64,000 bases of DNA, taken from NCBI GenBank assembly GCA_032622095.1, contig CP136067.1, positions 199,230,052 through 199,294,051 of the forward strand. The letters run 5' to 3'. A model generated the notes under the pieces. That model did not search any database and was not told the origin of the DNA. It worked only from the letters and a program-made list of their open reading frames with translations. Below are positions 23,780-33,881 of this stretch, in pieces. Source of the DNA: Siphonodentalium dalli. Its lineage: Eukaryota > Mollusca > Scaphopoda > Gadilida > Siphonodentaliidae. Position 1 is the stretch's first letter. Every line of letters starts with the position of its first letter. The translations under genes were made by a program, and so were the position numbers.

Positions 23780-23978
23780 TCGTGTGTTTCCTTGACTCCA
23801 GCCTCATTCCGGATGGAATATCTGATCTTTCCGTCAGCTGGATCGGCCGCATCTGCACCCTCGTAGACGATTTTGTCGAGGATGAGGGCTTTGTCTGCTT
23901 TTGTAAATGGGTGGGTTTCCTCTGGCCTGTTGAAGTTTGTAGATGAGGTCGTAGTGCAGGCGGTCGAATCTGTCTTTC
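23780..23978 (-). pseudogene. Possible exon or pseudogene fragment of unknown function
   Basis: The minus strand from 23978 reads MKDRFDRLHYDLIYKLQ, then after a frame change NFNRPEETHPFTKADKALIL, DKIVYEGADAADPADGKIRY and RNEAGVKETHE-stop. GC content and acidic-basic patterning differ from the flanks and look coding-derived. I recognise no family. It may be a retroelement gag-like relic or a host pseudogene fragment. Confidence 0.3.
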
Positions 23979-24023
23979 ATGATGGCCTTCGTGGCGGTTA
24001 TTGCTGTTAAATAGCAACATCAT

Positions 24024-24523
24024 TTAACCCTTTGAGTGCCAGGTCCGATTTTTGTATCAACCCATATACCCTGTGCCAATGCATTCTCTTATATATGCGA
24101 GTCGACCATAGGTCGCCTCGCATATATAAGAGAATGCATTGGCCTAACAATTTTTCATCATTTGTTCTTATTTTTTACAATTTTTTACAATTTTAATAAT
24201 TTTTTCTTATATTCTTTAACAGACTTATTTTGTAGGTTTATTGCCAGGGAATCTTACGTTTTTCATGGGTATCAAAATTATTACTATGAATACTTGGTGA
24301 TAGTGTTGAATTATAACATGCCCCTAAGGTTTTATCCAGTTTGTTTTTAAATTCGCTATAGCATGCTTAAGCATATCCAAAAAAAACATTCAACCCAACA
24401 AAAAAAAATCTAAAAAAATAAAATAAAAAAAAACAAACATTTCTATTTTTTTTATTTTTTAGGGCACTCTACAGACCATAAATTAGGGCCGATGAGATCG
24501 GCCCCTGGCACTAAAAGGGTTAA
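24024..24523. mobile_element. piggyBac-like MITE, copy 2, flanked by TTAA
   Basis: The element 24028-24519 begins CCCTTTGAGTGCCAGG and ends TGGCACTAAAAGGG, with TTAA on both sides (24024-24027, 24520-24523). It is the reverse orientation of the copy at 10410. The subterminal palindrome ATTCTCTTATATATGCGAG...complement is conserved. It is longer than copy 1 mainly through A-rich expansions near 24380-24460. A frame running through most of it is conserved between copies only because the DNA is. Confidence 0.87.
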
Positions 24524-24869
24524 AACCGCCATAAACAGAAAGAATATTAAGGTATAGACAGACTGTTCTTATACCAATCATCAATATCGAGTAAATAGCA
24601 TGTCAAGTTAGCACGCTTTGTTTTTTAAACGAAAGCCAAAAATTATAACAGAACCTGGCTTTTGTTTACATAACAAATCATATGAACTTTACAATAACAT
24701 ATTATTTACGCAATATATATTATTGGTATAAGAACAAATTATGTCTATATTTCAATATTATTTCTGTTTGTTGCAGTTTTAATTTGTGCTTCTATTTTAC
24801 CAGCATACCCACCGCAAAAGCCATATGTGCTTTTAAGTTTAAATTATGATGGGTCATGTATGTACTCAC

Positions 24870-25176
24870 CGTCATGTTTCACGATGAAAGCGGTACTATT
24901 CTCACCAAACACATTGCTTGGGTTGTTGACGACGATTGGTCTATCGTAGAAATAACAAGTCTTCCTTCCCTTGTTATGGACAAAAGCCACACATCCATTG
25001 ATCGCGCAATTTTGAGCACAAAACGAATTACTTGTCCCTCCCGTGCGAACCATTGTTTCGAAATATTGAGGATTAAATACTCCATCCACACCCCTGAGTC
25101 GCTCAAAGCCAAGAGAAACCTCTGCTGCAAGACATGAGTCTACCAGTATGTAGATGGCAACAAGAACAACCTTCAT
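24870..25176 (-). CDS. Secreted PAN/apple-C-type lectin protein, exon 1 (signal peptide and PAN domain)
   Basis: This exon encodes the first 102 codons plus one base of a secreted protein. Residues 1-18 (MKVVLVAIYILVDSCLAA) form a hydrophobic signal peptide. Residues about 25-100 look like a PAN/apple module: cysteines at 53, 57, 62 and 74, with the typical GCVAFVHNKGRKTCYFYD core, and an NST glycosylation sequon near residue 92. The start is the ATG just before the hydrophobic run; the frame is open further upstream but reads low-complexity repeat there. The exon ends at GAC G|GTGAGT (phase 1), which matches the phase-1 acceptor at 20577. PAN modules bind proteins or carbohydrates, and with a C-type lectin domain they suggest a secreted recognition or adhesion protein. 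An untranslated first exon further upstream is possible. Confidence 0.8.
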
Positions 25177-25275
25177 TTTGGATGATTTATGTACGAGCGC
25201 CAAACTAACGCTGGTTTTCTTACTTGCGTATCCTGAAATGGAGAGCAGTACCATTAATGACTCTTGATAAGCAGT

Positions 25276-25384
25276 AAGTTTGGAGAAACATGAACACACT
25301 GTATCATTCGGTATCGGTATAAAACATGAACACACTGTATCATTCGGTACCATTCGGTATCATTCGGTATCATTCGGTATAAAA
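25276..25384. repeat. Short tandem repeat upstream of the lectin start
   Basis: A 36-bp block containing ACACACTGTATCATTCGGTA occurs twice in tandem, followed by four spaced ATTCGGTA copies and TATAAAATG. It lies about 100-210 bases upstream of the lectin ATG, where a promoter or 5' leader would be. No TATA box in the gene's direction is obvious. The function is unknown. Confidence 0.6.
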
Positions 25385-25389
25385 TGTAG

Positions 25390-26235
25390 ATTTGAGCAGA
25401 TTATTATGTGTGTCCCGAAGTCACGGTCGTGAACATTCCGTACCCGATGTTGTTATTTTTTTTACTGAAATAAATGCTCAAGTCTTCTTCAGATACCAAC
25501 TGTGTGTGTTTGTTTTTGAGTCGTGTGTATATATATGACAAAAACACGTCATGACGTTTTTAACGACTAAGGTCGGAATTATTCTCTATTAAGCAAAAGT
25601 AACTGTAAAACTTTTCACAGTCTACCATATACAAGTTAGCACTAAATTCTGGCATTTGACAAATTAACAATAGCATTTCACATTCTGCAACAGCACTTGG
25701 GATTGTGAATTATCCTCCATATTTGCGTACTTGTGTGGACTATAAATATTCTGCATGCTATTTCATACCACTATTTCATTAGAAATTAGAACAAAGAAAA
25801 GATACATGCCAGCCGAAAAGAATTAAAATGTCGTATAAGAGAACCGAGAAACCGATAGTTTAGTGTATTTGCGGAAGCTGACAGCGCTTCAACATAATAA
25901 TAACTAAACGGCTCAATCGTCAATGCAATCGTCACTATTTTGTCAATTGGTGTATGGTTATTGGTGTTTCAATGCAATGGCCGTTGCATGTGTGGCGATG
26001 AGCATTTCAACCAATTGGAACGCATGCGCCCTTTGTGAACACATATCATACGTGACGTATGGTGTTTAAATATTTAAAATTAAGCTTTAGTTTGGCACGT
26101 CCGATTTTTAAACTGTGTTCACTCCTTTCTCACCAAGTGCATAGTATACACAAATACAAAACATATCACATATAATCAACTACATAGCCATTACTATTTA
26201 CAGAGTTTTCCACAGCCACTACATTAAAGCTGCAA
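25390..26235. other. No gene recognised
   Basis: 5' flank of the lectin gene beyond its upstream repeat. No TATA-type promoter or open frame can be supported. Confidence 0.4.
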
Positions 26236-26239
26236 TATA

Positions 26240-26866
26240 TCTATTATATATTTTTGGAAGATCTGTCTGTGTGTCTGTCTGTGTGTCTGTCTGTGTGTCT
26301 GTGTGTTCGCGATGGACTCGAAAACGGCCGAACCGATTTCGATGAAACTTGGTATGTGGGGGTATTTTCGGCCGAGAACTGGCATGGGCCTATTAATTTG
26401 TCCGTGCGACGTGACCTTGACCTTGAAATCGGGTAATTTCAAGGTCAAACGCCCGAATATCTCGGGATTTAGATGAAACTTGGTATGTGGGGGTATTTTC
26501 GGCCGAGGGGTGACATGAGCCTATTAATTTGCCTGTGCGATGAGACCTTGACCTTGAAATCGAGTAACTTCAAGGTCAAATCGCCAATTTTGATGGGATT
26601 TCGACGAAATTTGATACGTGGGGTTACTTTTGTCCACTTATTGTTTTGGACGGGTCCAATCGTGACCCCGACCAGACCTTGACCTTCAAAATGATCAATT
26701 CAAGGTCAAATCGGGTAAAACCGGATGGATTTCGACGGGCACGTTTGTCGGGTACTTTTGTCCGGGCAGTGTTTTTGGACTGGTCAAATCGTGACCCCAC
26801 TTGACCTTGACCTTCAAAATGGACAATTCAAGGTCAAAGCCCGGACGAAGTCGGGTCACCTTCTAG
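26240..26866 (+). mobile_element. Helitron-like non-autonomous element, copy 1
   Basis: Starts TCTATTATATATTTTTGGAA after an A and ends CCGGACGAAGTCGGGTCACC TTCTAG before a T. The TC start, CTAG end, A/T insertion site and short GC hairpin (CCCGGAC-GAA-GTCGGG) just before the end fit Helitrons. The interior has TCTGTGTG repeats and about five blocks of TGACCTTGACCTTGAAATCG with TTTCGATGAAACTTGGTATG. No Rep/helicase coding. Confidence 0.72.
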
Positions 26867-27609
26867 TCTATTATATATTTTGGAAGATCTGTCTGTCTGT
26901 CTGTGTGTCTGTGTGTTCGCGATGAACTCGAAAACGACCGAGCCGATTTCGATGAAACTTGGTATGTGGGGGTATTTTCGGCCGGGAACGGGCATAGGCC
27001 TATTAATTTGCCCGTGCGACGTGACATTGACCTTGAAATCGGGTAATTTCAAGGTCAAACGCCCGAATATCACGGGATTTCGATGAAACTTGGTGTGTGG
27101 TGGTATCTTCGGTCGGAGAGTGGCATAAACCTATTAATTTGCCCGTGCGACGTGACCTTGACCTTGAAATCGGGTCATTTCAAGGTCAAACGCTCGAATA
27201 TCACGGGATTTCGATGAAACTTGGTATGTGGGGCTACATTCGTATGGGGAGTCTCATAAGCATATTCGTGTGCCCGTGCGACGTGACCTTGACCTTGAAA
27301 TCGGGTCAATTCAAGGTCAAATCGCCAATTTTGATGGGATTTCGACGAAATTTGATACGTGGGGGTACTTTTGTCAACTGAGTGTTTTGGACGGGTCGAG
27401 TCGTGACCCCGACCTGACCTTGACCTTCAAAATGATCAATTCAAGGTCAAATCGGGTAAAACCGGATGGATTTCGACGGGCACGTTTGTCGGGTACTTTT
27501 GTCCGGGCAGAGTTTTGACTGATCAAATCGTGACCCCCCCCCACTTGACCTTGACCTTCAAAATGGACAATTCAAGGTCAAAGCCCGGACGAAGTCGGTC
27601 ACCTTCTAG
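26867..27609 (+). mobile_element. Helitron-like non-autonomous element, copy 2, joined end to end
   Basis: Begins TCTATTATATATTTTGGAAG immediately after the CTAG of copy 1, with no bases between, and ends CACCTTCTAG at 27609. It has one more internal TGACCTTGACCTT block than copy 1. Head-to-tail placement at the 3' terminus is a known Helitron habit. Confidence 0.72.
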
Positions 27610-30600
27610 TTCTATATATGCCTAATAATATGATCTTGAGGGCGTTCCCATTTCTGACTATGGTTTTCTTGTAACTTCTAGTGTGTGGCTTTTCTGTGTG
27701 GCATACGGCTTCCGCTCAATATCCGTACTTTGTTAACAGACAAATATACAGAAAATGTTCCCTATATATCACGGCGAGATCAAATGGACACAACCGTTAT
27801 ATAACGGCGGGATCTAATGGACACAGCCCATTGCAATCAAATAACGCTTTTAATGTTCGTCTTCGGTCGCTGCGAGGCATTTTACAAAAGAACGCGAATT
27901 TTCCTTACCATTTTCCATATTGACATTAATTGTGCTCTTGACATTTCAGCCGTTAGCTATACGTGTACCTTAAACTAAATTTATATTGCGGCTATAACCG
28001 CTTCTGTTGCTTAATGGAGGGGTGCTCAAGTCAAGCGACAGCCTTTTAAGCGTTGGCTGTGGGTAAAGCTGACCAAATAATACAAAGCTTTTCAAACCAT
28101 TATCAACAAGAAAACCATAGTCAGACATGGTAACGCCACCAATATCATATTATTAGCCATAAATATCAATTATAATATAAAATATATTGGTTACATGAAT
28201 GCACCGCCTCAGAATTCCGTTAAAACGACTAATCCTTCAAATTATTACAAAAAACTACGGCTTATTACTGCAGGTTTCTCATTCACCACACCAGAAAGCT
28301 TCTAAATGCGGATAAAAAATCGGAGGTATTGTGCTCCCGCCAAGAGTGCATGGCCCAGCCATTGTTCATACCTAAACGTCGAAAGCAATTAACGCGGTCA
28401 TAATGGTTACATACTGTAACTATAAGACATCCAGCTAATACACACCCCACGAAAACCCGAAATGTGTTGTCCTGTGAAATATCCCATCGCTATAGCTCAA
28501 ATTGACACGGCCAGATTAGCATTTCTACAATATCCTAAAACAATAAAGCTTCTCAAATCATCGGCATAGTCAACAGAACTTTCACGAACTTGGACATTCC
28601 AACTACAGCTTTTACCGGACTCGGGGTCGCAGTACAAGCTTTAACGCGTCCCAAAATAACCGCATTCGGGGCAGCACTCCACCTTTTAAAGCGACCCAAT
28701 CTATTTATAAAACCTACATAGGTCCATGAGATTTTATAATATGGCCCACGGTATACACCGGTGGCGTTAACAAGAAGACCTTGTTATTATGTTCATTATC
28801 AACAATTCCCCAGAGACGAGATATACATTATATCATCAGTGATGCCCCCAAACTGAATAAATGAATCGTTCTAAACTGATAGCTACTCATCTAGTTGAAC
28901 TAATTATAAGCATGATACATACAGTGTCCATACATGTATATACGTGGTAGGGTGAACATGATGCACACCAGATCGTGATGGTATGACCGTACAGATGTTG
29001 TGTCTTTTATGTATAATCTATTGAAATAACTCAACGTTTGTTGATCTTATTGAGTAATTTATGAAGTTGAATGACATCATTCTGTTACAACGATTAGAAT
29101 ATTTTGGGGAAATCTGGGAGGTTAATTAAATGCATATACATTGTCATTAATTGCCCTCACTTGATGCATGATTTGAACAAGCTTTTGGATATACATAAAT
29201 GTGCATGGGTAATAAATGTATCTACATAATCTGCACCGAGGAATTCATCATTGATGTCTCAATTTAAAGGAATTAACTAAAGGAACCCTGCTAAACCGAT
29301 AGTCACTCATGAAGCTGAATAATACCTTCATGTGAAATATATACAATTTCAATACACAGCAGCATAGGGTGCACACGGTACATCGTACACGGTGTGCACC
29401 ATATATATCGTAGTGCATAGTCAAACATATATATTACCCAATTGAATCATAGTTACTTGCTGTATTTTGTTTTTGTTTTTATTTACCCGCGGTAGTCGAT
29501 TATTGATGCGAAATAGCGTTTATTTTAATATGTGTAGATTCAATTTACTTAAATGTGTGTGAAAATGTATTAAGTAAGCCTATCGTAATAACGATACAAT
29601 TATGTCCGAAGAGGGTTAACACCATAACCTCGCTATTGTACATAAAATATAAAGGCAACAAATGTAGATATGGTAAGGAATGTGAGAAGAATAAAACAGT
29701 CATCGTTTTCGTTTCACGTATATAGAAGCCATTGAAACAAGTGGACTCATTGGAAACAGTAGCATTATAGCTATAGGAAGTTCAATATATTTCAAGCTGA
29801 CTAACTGGGAAGTGGTGACATGCATTGTATGAGTTCATTGCACGTGTAACTGGTAGTATCATATCCTGCTATTTATTTTAATTTGTCAATGTTAACATCT
29901 GGAAACAAATTGTGACAGTGGTTTCGCTATATATTAATATTTTAATATTTCTTCTGGGACGATGGAAACGTTGGCAACAGAGGAAACAAACCATTCCCTA
30001 ACAATAATAAGATTCAGAAGCAATTAGATGAAAAACCCTTCCCTGTTGAGTTTTATTTGACGAATTTTTAGACCGAATGGCTGCCCATACCCACTCACCT
30101 TAATACTGATACGGTAAGCATTACGAGTTGCTCTGGGGAAAATACTGGTGCGTGTGTGCCGAGACACAAGCCTCTGTGTTTCGTGTGTATGGGTTCATCG
30201 TTAAATGTGGTCTTTTGTTTATCATGCGACGCCGCTATTTATCACACGGGCTACAACATGCACCGGCTAACTGGTGCAGTGTTCACACACTAAATTCAAA
30301 GTTGCTAAATTAACCTGAAAAATGGTAAACTGTTACTACTTTGTATATGGTTCATATTCATCCCTCTACCTTGGGATTTAATTTTTTACTACCAGGTGAG
30401 TTGTTAAAAATTAAAATACCTTTGGTAGTGAAATTTACTACCTTTGTGGGCAATTTTAACTACCCAACAAAGGGGCTAATTTTAACAACTTGGATATAAG
30501 GGTGAATACGAAATAACCAGTGGTTAATTGCGGGTGATTGGAAGTTTAGCTACCTCAGTGTTCCATGTTTGTGAGTTCATCGTTACATCGTGCACCGGCT

Positions 30601-30690
30601 CACTGGTGTGGTGGTTCATTGCCAATTAATAACGGGTTTCACATTGATCAATTTGTCTTGAAAATGAGCAAAGGTGGAATATTACGATGC
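27610..30690. other. No gene recognised; small hairpin
   Basis: About 3 kb with only short frames. A GGTGCACACGG...complement hairpin with a ten-base loop lies at 29369-29400. At about 30189-30275 and 30570-30615 the phrase GTTCATCGTTA...CACCGGCTMACTGGTG occurs twice, an old local duplication. Confidence 0.45.
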
Positions 30691-30693
30691 ATG

Positions 30694-30850
30694 CAGGGAC
30701 GTGACGACAGGTGGGGTTTTGATGTATCACCCCCTCCATTGGGAAATTTTATACCTGACACAACATTAGTTGGACATTTCACACCAAAAATAGGTTAAAA
30801 TTGTTCTTGTAGTTTGAGAGGGTGTCAGGTTGGAAATATCCAGGTCTCTT
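30694..30850. mobile_element. hAT-like element fragment (left end only)
   Basis: Starts CAGGGACGTGACGACAGGTG and continues with CACCCCC..., GGAAATTTTATACCTG and AATAGGTTRAAAWTGTTCTTGTAGTTTGA, paralleling the left end of the element at 58204. No right end can be matched, so it is truncated. Confidence 0.55.
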
Positions 30851-31360
30851 ACCCTTGGAACAAACGTCGCACTACCGACGACTCGAATTCAATTCGAATT
30901 AAACTCGAGTTTAATTCTAAATTCGTCTGTTGAAACAAATGTCGCATTTAATTCAAGACGAATCTAAATGATTTCTTAAAATGGCATAAAGCGTTCATGA
31001 GGGTTTTGGTCAAACGGCTAAAATATGAAGTTATATATCGATTCTAAAACGTAAAATTTAGTGAGAAAATGTGGGTTTGACTTCCAAGCGACCAAATTAA
31101 TGTTAATATTCTGAGGAGTGGAAATTATTGGTTTTATATCGCTATTTCGTAGATATTTGACACATATTTTAGGTCGGACTTGATTCTTAGGTGGTATTTT
31201 GCTCTGAACTTGTCTGAAAGAAATCAGGTCCAGTTTACTTTTTATACGAAAACGTTGTACCCTTTTAACAATTTAATAGCAAGTTGAGGTCAACGCGGTA
31301 TAACATTATATTGCGTCAGTATGCCTATCTAAAACCACGTAGTAAAATAAACATGACGGG

Positions 31361-32819
31361 CAGGGTCGTATAGCTATAGGGTCTCCGTTGGGGGGGGGCT
31401 TTTAAAGTTGCGTAATTCAATTTTCACCCCGCTTGGCTGTTCCTTCACATGCCTGGATGATAGTCTATTCTGAATGGATCAGTAGACTTGTTGTCATGCA
31501 CTGGGCGGACTATGGTTCTGCCAGTAGAAGAATATTAGAGATCTGAAACTGAAAATCATAGTTGGGCACGGTGGGAGAAAAGTTTTGAATTCTGAACATG
31601 AAAATCGCAAAAACCTATAGCATCTAGACTGGCCTCAAGTTTTCCAAGTGTTGGAAATTTCCAACCTGACACCCCCCACGAAGGTTGGAAAATTTCCAAC
31701 TGATGACCACTTAAGTTCATAATTTTGAACAAAAGCATAGGAAAATAATTAGCAGTTATATTTTTGGCTGGCCACGGGGTTCATGAGGGACCAGGACACA
31801 AGCTTCCCGACAGATGGCCATTTCAGTCAAAATGTTGGACCAAAAGTAGGAAAATATGCAAATGTTGGTCTAAAAACAACAAATTCCCCAATAATTCATT
31901 GTTGGAAAATCAAATTACAAGAACAACTTCAACCCATCGTTGATGTGAAATTTGCACACGTCCATGCATAGTAGCGGATATATCAAAACGGAATAAATAT
32001 TTATTTAGTGCGTCTACTCGCATTTAATTTTAAACAAACGTCGCACTTTCGTCGACTCGAATTCAAATACCAACAAATTACGCCATGCTCGTTGGTGTTT
32101 TCCAGTTTCAATTGGCCAATTGCTTGCTAATTAGTTTAAGAAAACAATATTTTACTACATTTGGTCAAATTGTGGAAAGCATGCAACGGTCATCAGTTGC
32201 AAATTGTTCAACCTAAGTTGGGGGGTATGAGGTTTGACATTTCCAACATTAGGAAAGTTTGAGGCCAGTCTAGATGCTAGGATTTTGCGATTTTCTTGTT
32301 CATATTTCAAACTCATTCTCGCGCCGGACCGATCACTAGATGTTAGGTATTAATCAATTTTCAGGTTCATATCTCTGAATTTTCTCATACCGGGTATAGA
32401 GCACCATGGTTCTGTTCCTCCATCAGGCTATAGTCAGCACAGGAGCCATCATTCAGAATATTCTACCATGTCTGTAAGGGAGCAGTTGGGTGCAAAGGGG
32501 GGGGGGGGGTGCGAGTGCAATTCCTTAAAACTTGTGTTTGGTTTGATTCAAGGGGATGGTGTAGTTTGAACCCCCCCCCCCCCAACGGAGACCCTATAGC
32601 CATGTCCTTGTGTGCATGGGATATCCCCCCTCCCCCCAACGGAGACCCTATAGCCATGTCCTTGCGTGCATGGGATCTCCCCCCAACGGAGACCCTATAG
32701 CCATGTACCTGCGTGTATGGGATCTCCCCCCCCCCCCAACGGAGACCCCATAGCCAATTCCTTGCGTGCATGGGATCTCCCCCCCCCCCCCCCACGGAGA
32801 CCCTATAGCCATGTCCTTG
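31361..32819. mobile_element. hAT-like non-autonomous element, larger copy
   Basis: The left end CAGGGTCGTATAGCTATAGG and GTCTCCGTTGGGGG match the complement of the right end (ACGGAGACCCTATAGCCATG). Inside, 31550-31760 is roughly the reverse complement of 32200-32400 (TTGGAAATTTCCAACC, GATGCTAGGATTTTGCGATT), so the element is internally palindromic. No 8-bp target duplication can be seen, perhaps because the right end has been amplified in tandem. Confidence 0.65.
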
Positions 32820-32840
32820 CGTGCATGGGATCTCCGAATT
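32560..32840. repeat. Five tandem copies of the hAT-like right terminus
   Basis: Units of about 47-57 bases contain a C run, ACGGAGACCCTATAGCCATG, TCCTTGCGTGCATGGGATCT. Length differences come from the C tract (6 to 14). Each unit carries a terminal-repeat sequence. Confidence 0.85.
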
Positions 32841-33314
32841 ATTTATTCATGTGCAGACCAATTAAGATTGGCATCTCGAGTTTCTCGCACTGTTCCGTTC
32901 ATCACGAATAATTCGTTTAATTAATTAACTACTTCCAATAATTATATACGTAAGTAAAGTATTGCAATGTCCTAACGGTTAGACTAGCGAAGGTTTAAAG
33001 GTATTCAATACGAATTAACGCTCCTAAATTACTATTTATTTTGCTATCTAGGTTAATAGAACTGTTTCTCCATCTTACACACTGGGGCTTACAATATGCA
33101 GAATCAATACCTACGTCATTCAAGCCAGAGATCTCTTAAGTTAATACATACATAACTTACGACTGGTTTAAGAAGCTCCCACCAGTACTAATTATATAAC
33201 TGTTTGTCCTAAATAATCAATATGAATAGAACTCGTCTGGATATGTACAGTATTAAGTTTCTTTGTTGGAAAATACCCCCGTTGTAATTTCATCAAAGGA
33301 CCATAATGAGTAAT

Positions 33315-33490
33315 CCCTATGCCAAATTTGAAAACAAACAGATAACTGTAACTAAAGCTATCACCCGAAACCAAAATAATCGTAAAATTGTAAGTCAACA
33401 AGGACCATGACTCCGGTTAAAATATGCGGACGGAACCTAAATTCGAATTTGACCTGTACTGTCATATGAGTAAATCATATACGGCCAGCC
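33315..33490 (+). repeat. CAAGGACCATAACTCCGG-type dispersed repeat, copy 1
   Basis: Contains CCAAATTTGAAAACAAACAG, ACTAAAGCTATCACCCG, AACCAAAATAAT, CAACAAGGACCATGACTCCG and CCTAAATTCGAATTTGACCT in order. Two tandem copies with the same order lie at 37170-37500 in the same orientation. Confidence 0.75.
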
Positions 33491-33881
33491 GTTTGGTCGG
33501 AAAATATGTCAGATACTAATTAATGGTGGATTATTTAACGAATTGCATGCATCAAGCATTCAATATAGGTATATTTCATTTCAATAGCAATCTTTTCTAT
33601 ATTATTTACCAACCAATGGTGTTCATTTCTAAACCAGTAGTCTTTCTTATATTCAATATGAGACAATGTCATTTATTTTATATAGTTTTCTAATGAAAGA
33701 CGCAGAATTAATGTTCTTTTTCAATTCAGTAGTACTCATTCCAACCATTACGTAAAAACAAATTGTAACACATCAATAATACATTCTAATACGGCTATCG
33801 TAAATTTAATATTCGTCAATTTCGTTTTAATAACATTTCTATCAATATACGACAATACGAAACTAACAGCAGTCCATGAAA

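Noticed and set aside
25440-25560. Possible TATA-type promoter for the lectin gene
   Set aside because: TATAAAA occurs only on the plus strand at 25377, opposite to the gene; no minus-strand TATA box is convincing.
26250-27520. Several frames with MKLGMWGYFRP and CDVTLTLKSG phrases resembling a protein family
   Set aside because: The phrases are translations of the TTTCGATGAAACTTGG and TGACCTTGACCTT blocks of the Helitron-like repeats and occur in shifted frames.
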